Shown here: piece after piece, positions 27,006-36,357 of the stretch
Position numbering within the stretch: the stretch's first letter is position 1
Layout: the number at the start of each line of letters is the position of its first letter
Assembly (NCBI GenBank): GCA_902760865.1
Contig: CACWID010000002.1
Coordinates: forward strand, 172,101 to 236,100
Length of the DNA: 64,000 nt
From: an uncultured Bacteroidales bacterium
GTDB lineage: Bacteria > Bacteroidota > Bacteroidia > Bacteroidales > Muribaculaceae
Direction: 5' to 3'
Notes under the pieces: generated by a model
What the model was told of the DNA's origin: nothing
Seen by the model: only the letters and a program-made list of their open reading frames with translations
The model's database searches: none
Translations under genes and position numbers: made by a program

Positions 27006-30000
27006 TTACTCAGCAGTCAGTATCTCATGGATGACGGCGTTGACGTCGGCAATGTTCACCTCGCCATCGCCATTCACATCAGCTATCATATCCGGGGACG
27101 TTGCATAGCATTGCTGAATCGTCGCGTTGATGTCGGCAACGGTGACCTCGCCATCAAGGTTCACATCACCGGTAACGTGGTCAGTCTGTGCGCCGGCCAC
27201 GTTCTTGAACTGGCTCCAGAAGCTCGCATTGCGATAGTCTTCAACCGAAGCGCCGGGCACGGTGAGCGCAGCCTTCTTGTACACAATCAGGGGGAAACAA
27301 TCCTTTGCCGCCAGCACAGGAGGCGTCACAGCCTTAGAGGTGATGTCGATAATCGACATACTCTGGGTAAAGGTCTTTGTAGCAATCGACTCGATACTGC
27401 TTCCCAGCGACACTCCAGTGAGCGACATACAGTAGCTGAAGGCGCCCTTGCCAATGGACTTCACGCCATCACCGACCGAGACTCTGGCAAGCTGCCCACA
27501 ATTGTAGAACGCACGATCGCCGATGGCGGTGACCTGGTCGCCGACGGTGACATCAGTCAGCCCTTCACATCCGCTGAAGGCAAAATCTCTGACGGCGGTG
27601 ACCGATTTGGGGATGACAAGGCTGGTCACCTCTTCATCGGCAACAAACAAGTGGCTGCCCGAACACAACGGATTGGCCGCCTCGTTACCGAATGCAATGG
27701 CGCACCAATCCTCAAGGCTGGGGGTATTGACGCGGGACACACCGTTACAGTAAATGAATGCCGAAGGGGCGATGGTGGTCACCGATGCGGGAATCGTCAC
27801 GCTCTCCAACGAGGTGCAGCCGGCAAAGGCATTCCTGCAGATGGACTTGAGGTCCTCGGGCAGCACCAGGTCCTTGACCAGCTCGCCGTCAATCGCCAAC
27901 TGGCGGGCGTAAACCAAGGGGTTAGCCGACTCACTCTTGAAGTCGATGGCACACCAGGCGCCGAGGTCGCTGATGTTGACTTGCGACAGGCCTTTGCACC
28001 CCAAGAAGGCGTCCTCTTCGATGACGCTCAAGGTGGGAGGCATCGTGAGTGATGCCAGGCTGTAGCAATTGTAGAAAGCATACGGGGCGATGCTCTCCAG
28101 ACTCTGGCCCAGGTCAACGTGCTGCAGCCCGCTACACCAGCCGAACGCGGTATCGCCAACCCTGGTCTGCCTGGGAGACAATATCAGGTCGGTCATCGAT
28201 GTGCAGGCATAGAATGCCGCTTCGCCAAGATAGACGTCGCCACCCTTGAACTCCACATTCTCGATTCCCTCGCAGAAGGCAAATGCCGCATACTCAATCG
28301 TATCGAGGGTTGCAGGCAGCGTGAGCGACTTCAGGGCGCTGCAGCCATAGAATGCACTGGCATCAATCACCTTCATGCCATCTCCGATGGTGATATCGTT
28401 GATACCGCTGCAGAAGGCGAAAGCACACAGCCCGATGCGCTCCAGCGAGTTGGGAAGTTCCACCCGGGTCAACGAAGAACACTCATAGAAGGCATAATCA
28501 CCGATCGAGGTCACTCCCTCGCCGACGGACAAGCTCGTGATGTGGCTGCAAAGGGGGAAGGCATAGTTGCTGATACGGCCGGCACGACCTGGGATGACGA
28601 GTTGAGTCACTTCCTCGCCTTGACAGTAGATCTTGGCATCGTTGAGCAACGGCGAGGAGTTATAGTCTTCAAATTCAATGCTGGCAAAGGAGGCCATGTC
28701 CTCGATCTCTACCCTGTCCATGCCGTCGCAATGATAGAAGGCCATGCTGCCGATGCGTTCTATCTCCTTGTTGATGGCAATCTTGTTGAGGCTCCTGCAA
28801 TTCCAGAAGGCCTGGGCTCCAATCGACCTTACTGTGCCGGGGATTTCCACATCGGTCAGGTTTTGACAGTTCCTGAAGGCATTATTGCCGATAGCGGTGA
28901 CCGTACAGGTCTCGCCGTCATGGCTCACAGTGGAGGGAATGGTCACGGCACCCTGATAGGAATTGAAGAGGTTGTTCCTCGTAACGACAGTCGCCTCTGA
29001 GCCGTTTTTCTTGTAATAGACGCCATCCTCCTCAAAGTCATAGAGAACAGCGGCCACGCCATCCTCGCGTGGATATACTTTATGGACCATATCTTGGGCA
29101 TAATTGAACGTGTACTCTCCTGAGCCCAGCATGTCCAGAATGAAATAGCCGTCCGAGCTTCCACCCCAGCCCCAATTCACATGGTACCTGCCGTCGTCAT
29201 AGCCGTCGAGCACAAAAGCATGGCCCGAATCCATGCTACTGCCTGAATACAGTACAGGACGTCCGGCGCTCAAGTCCTCGAGCAGCATCTCATTCCACTG
29301 CTCATAGCTGTAATCGTCCCTTCTTAATTCGACGGCCTCTTCATTATAGCCAAACGCCAAGAAGGCCGCGCACTGGTCATTCACCATCGCTCCGCTCGCC
29401 TCGGGTGTATAGTCCATGAAACAAGCCTGGCCGCAATAGCGCATCAGGGTGGCTACGGCATCGGCCTGCTCGGGGGTATAGTTGAAATTAGGATAGTACC
29501 CGGTGTACTCGTCAATCATGTTGTCCCAGTCAAGGCGGACGCCGGGTAGCGCCGGCACTTCAATATTCAGAGAAGGGGTGTTGAACGACGACAAGGCAGG
29601 TAATTCTGCTGGGTACTTCCAGTAGTACATCACCTGTGCCATAGCCGTGGCGACGCAGCCGGTGAGGCATCTTGCATCCTGATAGATCGGGCACTGGTTA
29701 TAGTATGGTGCCCTCTGGTTCCACTTGCAGGTGAGCAACGGCTCGATGGAGGTCGAGGAGCGGGCCGGGGCTCGGCGGGGTTTGCGTATGCCCTCATCGG
29801 CTTGAGACTGCAGGAACTCGATCTGCCGCTTGTACTGCTCCAGCAACCATTTCACGTTGCAGGGCAGCTCGGCGACATTCATCTTGCCGTCACCATAGGC
29901 AAGGACCTGGGTCTCGACACGGTCGTCGCCGGCCACGATGATAAAGGCGTTGCCGTCGCTCGTGTTAAACACATAGTAGTCCACCGCACTTGATTGGGAT

Positions 30001-30188
30001 GTAGCTGGCTCGGCATGGGCAAGTTCCAGAACGGTCTGTCTGCCGGCACGCATCTGACTGGACATGCGGGACTGCAGGAAATTCTCGGCCACGGCCTTGG
30101 CGGCGGTGGCATCTACCTCGGCTGCCGACACATCCATAAAGAGCAGTGCAAGGACAGCCAGTAATAATAATGAGTTAATCGGCTTCAT
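27006..30188 (-). CDS. C10 cysteine protease (streptopain family) with leucine-rich repeats and dockerin
   Basis: About 1060 residues from the ATG at 30188, giving signal MKPINSLLLLAVLALLFMDVSAA; the ATG at 30224 adds 12 unlikely residues. Order: propeptide (~25-130, YYVFNTSDGNAFIIVAGDD), C10 peptidase with catalytic Cys in LTGCVATAMAQVMYYW and His in SGHAFVLDGYDDGRYHVNWGWGG; BspA-type leucine-rich repeats from ~400 to ~960 (SIGDYAFYECSSLTRVELP, with a repeat of about 23 residues); and a C-terminal dockerin-like pair (GDVNLDGEVTVADIN, ADVNGDGEVNIADVN) carrying Ca2+-binding loops. It is expected to be an exported, possibly surface-held protease; the LRRs may choose the target. Confidence 0.9.
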   Translation of the reverse strand: MKPINSLLLLAVLALLFMDVSAAEVDATAAKAVAENFLQSRMSSQMRAGRQTVLELAHAEPATSQSSAVDYYVFNTSDGNAFIIVAGDDRVETQVLAYGDGKMNVAELPCNVKWLLEQYKRQIEFLQSQADEGIRKPRRAPARSSTSIEPLLTCKWNQRAPYYNQCPIYQDARCLTGCVATAMAQVMYYWKYPAELPALSSFNTPSLNIEVPALPGVRLDWDNMIDEYTGYYPNFNYTPEQADAVATLMRYCGQACFMDYTPEASGAMVNDQCAAFLAFGYNEEAVELRRDDYSYEQWNEMLLEDLSAGRPVLYSGSSMDSGHAFVLDGYDDGRYHVNWGWGGSSDGYFILDMLGSGEYTFNYAQDMVHKVYPREDGVAAVLYDFEEDGVYYKKNGSEATVVTRNNLFNSYQGAVTIPSTVSHDGETCTVTAIGNNAFRNCQNLTDVEIPGTVRSIGAQAFWNCRSLNKIAINKEIERIGSMAFYHCDGMDRVEIEDMASFASIEFEDYNSSPLLNDAKIYCQGEEVTQLVIPGRAGRISNYAFPLCSHITSLSVGEGVTSIGDYAFYECSSLTRVELPNSLERIGLCAFAFCSGINDITIGDGMKVIDASAFYGCSALKSLTLPATLDTIEYAAFAFCEGIENVEFKGGDVYLGEAAFYACTSMTDLILSPRQTRVGDTAFGWCSGLQHVDLGQSLESIAPYAFYNCYSLASLTMPPTLSVIEEDAFLGCKGLSQVNISDLGAWCAIDFKSESANPLVYARQLAIDGELVKDLVLPEDLKSICRNAFAGCTSLESVTIPASVTTIAPSAFIYCNGVSRVNTPSLEDWCAIAFGNEAANPLCSGSHLFVADEEVTSLVIPKSVTAVRDFAFSGCEGLTDVTVGDQVTAIGDRAFYNCGQLARVSVGDGVKSIGKGAFSYCMSLTGVSLGSSIESIATKTFTQSMSIIDITSKAVTPPVLAAKDCFPLIVYKKAALTVPGASVEDYRNASFWSQFKNVAGAQTDHVTGDVNLDGEVTVADINATIQQCYATSPDMIADVNGDGEVNIADVNAVIHEILTAE

Positions 30189-30255
30189 AATCATCCACAA
30201 TTTTAAATAATCAGGTTCAAACAATAATTAGGTATTCCCATCCATGGGGCTACCA

Positions 30256-30288
30256 CAAAATTATCACTGCCGCCACCCACGCGCCAAA
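30256..30288 (-). promoter_or_regulatory. Promoter of the C10 protease gene
   Basis: On the minus strand TTTG (30285-30288) precedes TAATTTTG (30256-30263) with a 21-nt spacer, and the leader is about 65 nt. Confidence 0.55.
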
Positions 30289-30371
30289 CATTTTCAAAGA
30301 AAATTTCAGTTTTTCTTGAAAATCATTAAAAAATCGTCTAAAAATTTGACAATCTGCCGCTCGCCGCCATC

Positions 30372-30413
30372 AAAAAAAAGACGGATACCACACTCACAGG
30401 CATGATATCCGTC
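30372..30413 (-). terminator. Intrinsic terminator after GH97
   Basis: On the minus strand GACGGATA and TATCCGTC form an 8-bp stem (loop of about 18 nt), followed by eight T. Confidence 0.85.
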
Positions 30414-30434
30414 GTAATGCTGTACAATCAGCTC

Positions 30435-32417
30435 TTATTTCTTCACAATCTGGATGGCGGCACCTCCACCGGGGGCGAGATGCAAGTGCAGCACCGATGT
30501 GCGGTCCACGTCCTTGCGGCTGATGATCATCGGATAGGGATTGGTGCGGTAATCGGCATCGGGGCCGTCCTCATAGATGATGGCCATGTAGCTGCCGTCA
30601 CCGAGGAAATCGAGCCGCAGGTCCAGGTCACGGGCCGTGGCGTCGGTCACGCTGCCCACATACCAGTTGTCGGCACCGCGCTCCTGGCGCACATAGGTCA
30701 CATATTCACCCATGGCGGCATGGGGAACGAGGGTGCGCTCCCAGTCGGTGGGCACTTCCTCAATAAACTTGAAGGCGGGCTGGTGCTCGTAGTTCTCAAT
30801 CTGGTCGGCGGCCATGTGGCCCGGGCTGTAGAGGACCACGTATTCGGCCAACTGGTGGGCGAGCGTGTTCTGCGGACGCGTGCCGGGGACCGAGTCGTTG
30901 CGATACTCAAAGATGCCGGGAGTGAAATCCATCGGGCCGCCCAGGCCGCGGGTGAACGGCAGGATGCACTCGTGATAGGGGGGATTGCCGCCACGGCGGT
31001 CAAAGGCGTTGTACTCCTGGCCGCGCATGCTCTCAGTGGCGATGAGGTTGGGCCACGTGCGCTGGATGCCGCTAGGGATGGCGCCCTCGTGGTTGACAAT
31101 CATCAGGTGATAGCGGGCAGCGGTCTCGATGACCTTGCGGAAGTGCTGGATGCCCCACTGCGAGTGCTGCAGCTCGCCGTTATAGAAGTGGCTGTTCACA
31201 TAACCCGTCTTGACCGTGTTGATGCCCAGCGACTCGTAGAGGCGGTAAGCGTCCTCAAGCTGGTCCTCGTAGTTCTGGGCTGCGCCGCCGGTCTCGTTGT
31301 GGGCGATGATGCGCACACCGCGCTCGCGGGCATATTTGCACAGACCCTGCAGGTCATAGTCGGGATAAGCCTTGGTGAAGCTGAAGCCGTCGCCGTGCTT
31401 GGTCCAGTCGGTGTCCCAGCCGTAGTTCCAGCCCTCGACCAGCACGCCGCCCAGGCCATGCTTGGCAGCAAAATCGATGTAGCGCTTGGTGTTCTCGGTC
31501 GTGGCGCCGTGACGCTCACCCTGTGACCAGGTCCAGCGCTGTTTCTGCAACGCCCACCAGATGCCGACATACTTGGTCGGCTTAATCCATGAGGTGTCCT
31601 GGATTTTGCAAGGCTCGTTCAGGTTCAGAGGCATGCGCGAGAGCAGGATGTCGGCAGCCGTGCGGCCGATGATGATGGCACGCCACGGGCTCAGGCGGGT
31701 ATCTCCTACCCTCACCTTATCGCCATTCTTCCAGGGCACGAGGTCGGCCTTGAGCACGGTGCCCTCATGCGAGAAGTTCATGGTCGAGTAATCGGTCAGG
31801 TTGGCATCCATGATGGCCATGTAGAGTCCATCGTTCACCTCCAGGGCGACAGGACCCGACATATTCTTCTTTTGGCTCACGGGCTCACGGGTATAGATGC
31901 CCTCATAGTAAGGCGTCAGGGCGGGAATGGACCACGCCTGCGCATCATTAGGCAGGGCAAACTCGGTTGCCTCGTCCATAATCACAAAGTCCTGCAAGCC
32001 ACGCTGGCGCGGGAACTCGTAGCGGAATGCCACGCCGTCGTCAAAGGCGCGGAACACCACGCCCAGTTGACGTTTCTGGCCTCCCTTCTCCTGCAGGGTC
32101 ACCCGCATCTCGTTGTAGTGGTTGCGCACCTGGGCATCCTCGCCCCACGGCTGGCTCCACGTCTCGTCAAGGGTGCCACGGGTCACCTTACCCATCTTGA
32201 AGTTGTCCTTGAAATCGCCATCCTTGAGCACAAAGCCCAGTTTTGAACGATTGATAACAGCCTCAGTGCCACGCACCACGCTATACCACGCCTTGCCGCC
32301 GTCAACGCCGACGGTCACCGTCAGCTGCCCGTCAGGCGAACTCACCTTCACATCTTCGGCACTCGCTACAACGCTCAGCGCCAAGCACATAAACACAACA
32401 CTTAATAATTTCTTCAT
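30435..32417 (-). CDS. GH97 glycoside hydrolase (SusB-like alpha-glucosidase)
   Basis: A 660-residue periplasmic enzyme with signal peptide MKKLLSVVFMCLALSVVASA. The N-terminal beta-sandwich (VSSPDGQLTVTVGVDGGKAWYSV) and the TIM barrel of GH97 are evident (WWALQKQRWTWSQGERHGATTENTKRYIDFAAKHG, VEGWNYGWDTDW). The putative inverting carboxylates lie in IIAHNETGG, MIVNHEGAIPSG and IATESMRGQEYNAF, and the TVKTGYV strand has Gly where retaining GH97 enzymes have an Asp nucleophile. That favours the inverting alpha-glucosidase subgroup, to which SusB belongs, over alpha-galactosidase. The neighbouring amylase and SusR-like regulator support maltooligosaccharide hydrolysis. Confidence 0.88.
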   Translation of the reverse strand: MKKLLSVVFMCLALSVVASAEDVKVSSPDGQLTVTVGVDGGKAWYSVVRGTEAVINRSKLGFVLKDGDFKDNFKMGKVTRGTLDETWSQPWGEDAQVRNHYNEMRVTLQEKGGQKRQLGVVFRAFDDGVAFRYEFPRQRGLQDFVIMDEATEFALPNDAQAWSIPALTPYYEGIYTREPVSQKKNMSGPVALEVNDGLYMAIMDANLTDYSTMNFSHEGTVLKADLVPWKNGDKVRVGDTRLSPWRAIIIGRTAADILLSRMPLNLNEPCKIQDTSWIKPTKYVGIWWALQKQRWTWSQGERHGATTENTKRYIDFAAKHGLGGVLVEGWNYGWDTDWTKHGDGFSFTKAYPDYDLQGLCKYARERGVRIIAHNETGGAAQNYEDQLEDAYRLYESLGINTVKTGYVNSHFYNGELQHSQWGIQHFRKVIETAARYHLMIVNHEGAIPSGIQRTWPNLIATESMRGQEYNAFDRRGGNPPYHECILPFTRGLGGPMDFTPGIFEYRNDSVPGTRPQNTLAHQLAEYVVLYSPGHMAADQIENYEHQPAFKFIEEVPTDWERTLVPHAAMGEYVTYVRQERGADNWYVGSVTDATARDLDLRLDFLGDGSYMAIIYEDGPDADYRTNPYPMIISRKDVDRTSVLHLHLAPGGGAAIQIVKK

Positions 32418-32451
32418 TTTATCTGGTTTTCATTTGTTAAAATCAAGTTTA

Positions 32452-32459
32452 CAAACGTA
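32452..32459 (-). promoter_or_regulatory. Possible -7 box before GH97
   Basis: TACGTTTG on the minus strand, 34 nt upstream of the GH97 ATG, within the gap after the SusR-like gene. No -33 TTG at the usual distance was seen. Confidence 0.4.
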
Positions 32460-32474
32460 AATTTTTCAGCCCTT

Positions 32475-34121
32475 TTACCCGTCGATGGCCTTGACTTGAG
32501 CTTCAAAGTCGTCCTTGTTGATGGCGCGGGCCTTGAGCTTGGAGCGGTAGGTGTAGATGGTCGTCAGGCTGGCGCGCAGGATAGCGGCGATAGCGTCGCT
32601 CTCGGTGATGCCCAGGCGGATGAGCGCCAACACACGCGACTCGGTCGTGAGGCGTTTGCCCTGCTTAACCTCGATTTTGCCATCTTCCTGAAGGAGCATG
32701 TTCACCTTGTCGACAAAGGTCGGGTAGATGTTCAGGAACGCATTGTCGAAGTTCTCGTAGAACAGATGGGCGTTCTCGTTGCCGAAGTGGGTGCTCTTCA
32801 ACTCCCGCACCAGGTCCTCGGTCTTGCGGTCACGGTACAGGCGATAGAGCGCCTTGCGCTGATCCTCGCCACGGTCGATAAACTTGCTCGACAAGGCCAG
32901 GAAACGGGCGATGTACTCCTCCTTGATCTTCTCGCGCTCGCGCAACAGGCCGTTGGTCTCGTGCAGTTGCCCGACGGTGTCGCCCAGTTGCTCGTTGACC
33001 TGCTGCAACTGCTCGTTGATGGCATGCTTCTGCTCATTCAATCGCCGGTAGCGTTTCAGCAGCTGATAGATGGCTATCACGCCGCCCACGAGCAGCAATG
33101 CGATGAGCGAGAGGATGCCCAGCAGCCACATCATGTTGCGGCGGTTACGGTCCTGCTTGGTCTGGTAGGCATCGAGAATCTTGGGCACGATGCGCGAGGC
33201 CTGTATATTGCGCAGGCGCGTACCATAGAAGTTGGCGTCGTCCACGGCCACCCGCATGTATCGGTAGGCACGGTCGATGTCACCCTCGTCGAACAGGCGG
33301 TCGGCAATCGCCCTCATGGAGGTGTTCTCGCGGATGCAGCCCTCAAGGTCGCTCTCGGCGCTCTTGATGAGGTAGAGCATCTGGTTGTCCTTGTCCCCCA
33401 TCTGGGAATAGTAGAACGACATCGTGCTGGTGATGATGGAATACATGCGGTCACCGCTGTGATAATCATCCATCAGCTTGGTCAACAGGTCGATGGCTCG
33501 TTGCGTCTGCTTGTCGTCGGCATAGCTCTCGGCCTGCGTAATCAAGTAATTCACGTCGTTCTGGGGCATGTTGACGGCATTGGCGGCGCGCCTGGCGGCA
33601 ACCAGCTGCCGTATGTACTCCTCGGCATACTGCGTACCCTGCACGTACTCGGCCTGATAGATGAGCAAGTCGGTGCGGGTGCGGTGATACTGAATCAGCT
33701 GGCTGGCACTCAGCCGCGACACGTCAATCTGGTCGAGCGTCTGCTGTGCCTTGTCCATCAGGCAGGCGGTCGCGAGGATGTGCGCCAGGTCAAGGCGCGC
33801 CTCATTGACCAGGGAATCATTGCGCATCGACTCGGCCAGACGCAGCCCCTGCGTCACATAGGCGTATGCCGAGTCATACTGGTAGGCGGCATATTCATCA
33901 TAGAGATGTTTCAACGCGACGTAGCGCTGCGGCCCCCAGGCCGTCTTGGCCAGGTCAGCCTTCAAGCGCTCCAGCCGGGCCTCCTTGGCTGCGACGATGT
34001 GCGGTTGCTCGGCAATCAGGCTGTCCAGACGCGCAAACGACACTCCGGCAGCCATCGCCGAGGCGCAAAGGCACCCCAGCAAAGCCGTCCACATCCCTAT
34101 TACAAACCTGTAGTACCGCAC
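32475..34121 (-). CDS. SusR-like membrane-bound transcriptional regulator (TPR-DUF6377)
   Basis: 548 residues. Signal-like N-terminus (~1-25), TPR-like helices (~30-320, ALKHLYDEYAAYQYDSAYAYVTQGLRLAE), one membrane helix (~330-352, WLLGILSLIALLLVGGVIAIYQLL), a coiled coil (LNEQKHAINEQLQQVNEQLGDTV) and a C-terminal DNA-binding region of DUF6377 type (LTTESRVLALIRLGITESDAIAAILRASLTTIYTYRSKLKAR), like a LuxR-type helix-turn-helix. SusR of Bacteroides thetaiotaomicron has this architecture and activates sus genes in response to maltose. Its position between GH13 and GH97 genes supports the same role. Confidence 0.82.
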   Translation of the reverse strand: MRYYRFVIGMWTALLGCLCASAMAAGVSFARLDSLIAEQPHIVAAKEARLERLKADLAKTAWGPQRYVALKHLYDEYAAYQYDSAYAYVTQGLRLAESMRNDSLVNEARLDLAHILATACLMDKAQQTLDQIDVSRLSASQLIQYHRTRTDLLIYQAEYVQGTQYAEEYIRQLVAARRAANAVNMPQNDVNYLITQAESYADDKQTQRAIDLLTKLMDDYHSGDRMYSIITSTMSFYYSQMGDKDNQMLYLIKSAESDLEGCIRENTSMRAIADRLFDEGDIDRAYRYMRVAVDDANFYGTRLRNIQASRIVPKILDAYQTKQDRNRRNMMWLLGILSLIALLLVGGVIAIYQLLKRYRRLNEQKHAINEQLQQVNEQLGDTVGQLHETNGLLREREKIKEEYIARFLALSSKFIDRGEDQRKALYRLYRDRKTEDLVRELKSTHFGNENAHLFYENFDNAFLNIYPTFVDKVNMLLQEDGKIEVKQGKRLTTESRVLALIRLGITESDAIAAILRASLTTIYTYRSKLKARAINKDDFEAQVKAIDG

Positions 34122-34169
34122 GATTTAATCCTTTGAAACCAGTTTCACACGCAGCCTTGACACTAAACC

Positions 34170-36074
34170 TTAGTTCCCTTTCAGGATGATGTTGATCAAG
34201 GCGGTCACGTCGGCAATCGTCACCTCACCGTCGTTGTTCACGTCGGCACGCTTGCGGGTGTCGCTGTCGCCGCCATGAGACAGAATCACGTTGACCAGAG
34301 CCGTCACGTCGCCGATCGAGAGTTCGCCGTCGTTGTTCACGTCACCGATCAGATACTGGATGGCGGGCTCGCCCTTGATATAGACCATGTAGCCGTTGGC
34401 TGGCACGGTAAAGCTCTGGGTTGAGCTGAAGTTGACGGGAGTGGCCGTCAAGCCTGCCGAGATGTTGTTCACATCGATGGCCAGCTTCCACTCGCCGGGC
34501 TCGAGGCCCCAGATGTTAGTGGTCACCGAGCTGGTACCCAGGTTGAGCACCACGAGGCACTTCTGGGCATTGTGGCTGCGCTGGTAGGCCACGACATTGT
34601 TGTTGCCGGTGGTCATAAACTGCACTTCGCTGGCACGGTCGGCATTGTCGATGAGCGCGTCACAGCTGTGCTTGAGGGCCGTGAGCGCCTTGACGGTGTT
34701 CTGCATCTTGCTGTCCACGCTGTTCCAGTTGATGGGCGTGCGGTTGAAGTAGTCGAGCTTGCGGTTGATCAGGTAGCCCGTCTCCTGGCCGTTGTAAATC
34801 AGCGGCATGCCGTAGAGGGTGAACGTCAGCACCGTGAAGGCATAGACGTTGCTGCCATACTGCGTATTCATCGAGCTGTTGTAGTTCTGGTCGTGGTTGG
34901 TGAGATAGACCATGCGGCTGACATCGATAAAGCGCAGGTCGCTCACCAGGTTGCGGCACTGGCTGAGCACGCCGGCGGGATTGTTCTTGTTGTTGACCAG
35001 CGCCGACTGGAAACCCCAGGCGTAGTCATAGTCCCAACCGCACACCAGCAGACGCGGCACGCTGTTGGCCATGTCGCCCTCGCCGAGCATGGTGATGGTC
35101 TTACCGGGCTTATGGGACTTCAGGGCGGTGATGGCGCGGGTCCAGAAGCTGGTGGGTATCGTGTTGCTGCTGATGTAGTCGCAGCGGTAACCGTCGATGT
35201 CGGCCTGGTCAATCCAGTACTCCATCGCCTCGATCATGGCCAGCTGGGTCTCCTCCTTGCTGTAATCCAGCTGATAGACGTCACCGTAGCCGTTGGGGCT
35301 GGTGAGCGTCGAGTTGTAGTAGTTGCGGTGCTGGGTAATCCACACGTTGTCCTTGGCGGTGTGGTTGGCGACCCAGTCGAGCCACACCTGCATGCCACGC
35401 TGATGGGCGGCGGCGACAAAGGCCTGAAGGTCGGCCAGCGTGCCGAAGTCGGGGTTCACGGCATGGTAGTCACGGGGTGCATAGGGGCTGCCCAGCGAGC
35501 CGATACGGCCCAGGACGCCACGCGGATGGATGGGCATGAGCCAGATGATGTCGACGCCCAGGTCCTTGAGGTAGTCCAGGCGTTGCTGGGCTGCGGCAAG
35601 GGTGCCCAAGCTGGTAAAGTTGTACAGGTCAAGCTGGTAGATGACATGCTGGTTGGGGACGAAGGTGCTAGGACCGGCACCGATAATCTTGGTCAGCTGA
35701 CCCATGACATAGTAGCCGTGGTTGGTGAACGAGCCGTCAACGCGGCCTCCCTGGTTGTTCCAAGTGAAAATCAGGCCCGTGGGCATCGCGAGCGAGCCCG
35801 TGTAGGTCCACTTGTAGATTTTGTTGCCGCTCTGAGTGTCACCCATGTAGGTCATCGCGGCACCGGGCCATGCAGTGCCCACATAGTCGCGGCCGTCGGT
35901 ATTGCCTTCCCACACCCAGATTTTGGGCGAGTCAGTCACCGAGCTGTTGGCTTCAAAGAACACACACACCTCGCTGTCGCTCGCGATAGCGGGTTCATAC
36001 ACCGCTGCCCATGACAGCTGAGTCACGGTCAGCAAGACCAACAGGGTCACTAATCTGAGAATTTTGGTTGCCAT
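34170..36074 (-). CDS. GH13 alpha-amylase with N-terminal starch-binding module and C-terminal dockerin
   Basis: 634 residues from the ATG at 36074 (MATKILRLVTLLVLLTVTQLSWA); the ATG at 36107 lies inside the promoter box and is rejected. Residues ~25-130 form a CBM26-like module (VCVFFEANSS, IWVWEGNTDGRDYVGTAWPG). GH13 regions follow: DWVANHT, DGYRCDYIS (nucleophile Asp ~299), MLGEGDMA (acid/base Glu ~332) and YLTNHDQN. A C-terminal all-beta domain and dockerin-like repeats (GDVNNDGELSIGDVTALVN, ADVNNDGEVTIADVTALIN) end the protein. It should degrade starch outside the inner membrane. The -7 box TAACTTTG is at 36105-36112. Confidence 0.92.
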   Translation of the reverse strand: MATKILRLVTLLVLLTVTQLSWAAVYEPAIASDSEVCVFFEANSSVTDSPKIWVWEGNTDGRDYVGTAWPGAAMTYMGDTQSGNKIYKWTYTGSLAMPTGLIFTWNNQGGRVDGSFTNHGYYVMGQLTKIIGAGPSTFVPNQHVIYQLDLYNFTSLGTLAAAQQRLDYLKDLGVDIIWLMPIHPRGVLGRIGSLGSPYAPRDYHAVNPDFGTLADLQAFVAAAHQRGMQVWLDWVANHTAKDNVWITQHRNYYNSTLTSPNGYGDVYQLDYSKEETQLAMIEAMEYWIDQADIDGYRCDYISSNTIPTSFWTRAITALKSHKPGKTITMLGEGDMANSVPRLLVCGWDYDYAWGFQSALVNNKNNPAGVLSQCRNLVSDLRFIDVSRMVYLTNHDQNYNSSMNTQYGSNVYAFTVLTFTLYGMPLIYNGQETGYLINRKLDYFNRTPINWNSVDSKMQNTVKALTALKHSCDALIDNADRASEVQFMTTGNNNVVAYQRSHNAQKCLVVLNLGTSSVTTNIWGLEPGEWKLAIDVNNISAGLTATPVNFSSTQSFTVPANGYMVYIKGEPAIQYLIGDVNNDGELSIGDVTALVNVILSHGGDSDTRKRADVNNDGEVTIADVTALINIILKGN

Positions 36075-36104
36075 AATGATTCTTTGTTTTAGATGGATTT
36101 TTTG

Positions 36105-36112
36105 CAAAGTTA
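36105..36112 (-). promoter_or_regulatory. -7 box of the amylase gene
   Basis: TAACTTTG on the minus strand, 30 nt before the chosen ATG. It overlaps the longer reading frame's first codon, which decides the start. Confidence 0.6.
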
Positions 36113-36260
36113 ATCATTAATTATAGAAGCAACCCCGCTTCAAACAAAAAATCTAACTTTTTCAGGACCACACCACCCTATTTATCAATAATTTAACCGC
36201 AAACAATAGTCCAAAAAATCTAAACCGCTTTCATACCCGGTCAGCCCCGCCACAACAACA

Positions 36261-36284
36261 AAAGTCGCCCCAAAGAGCGACTTT
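36261..36284 (-). terminator. Hairpin terminator after the TonB-dependent receptor
   Basis: AAAGTCGC and GCGACTTT form an 8-bp stem with T-rich sequence on both sides, so it could work in both directions. Confidence 0.75.
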
Positions 36285-36290
36285 TTGTTT

Positions 36291-36357
36291 CCTAACAGCT
36301 AACGGCTAATGGCTAAAGGCTAAAGGCTAAAGGCTAAAAGCTAATGCCTAAAACCTA
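36291..36357. repeat. GGCTAAA micro-repeat running into the receptor's last codons
   Basis: The unit GGCTAAA is repeated about six times with variants and extends through the stop codon (36348-36350) of the receptor. Related blocks lie at 10337-10372 and 41455-41510. Confidence 0.8.

Noticed and set aside
32496-34136. Open frame of 546 codons on the plus strand over the SusR-like gene
   Set aside because: The minus strand encodes TPR, membrane helix and DUF6377 regions; the plus frame is a compositional shadow.
34170-36074. Cellulosome membership suggested by the dockerin repeats
   Set aside because: No cohesin or scaffoldin is present here, and dockerin-like tails are common on unrelated secreted Bacteroidales proteins.
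36108-36250. GCAAAC-type operator before the amylase gene
   Set aside because: Only a partial CCGCAAACAATAG is present, without the second half-site and not at the 55-nt spacing.
36291-36357. Possible CRISPR array from regular short repeats
   Set aside because: The units are 7 nt with no spacers, and no cas gene is in the window.
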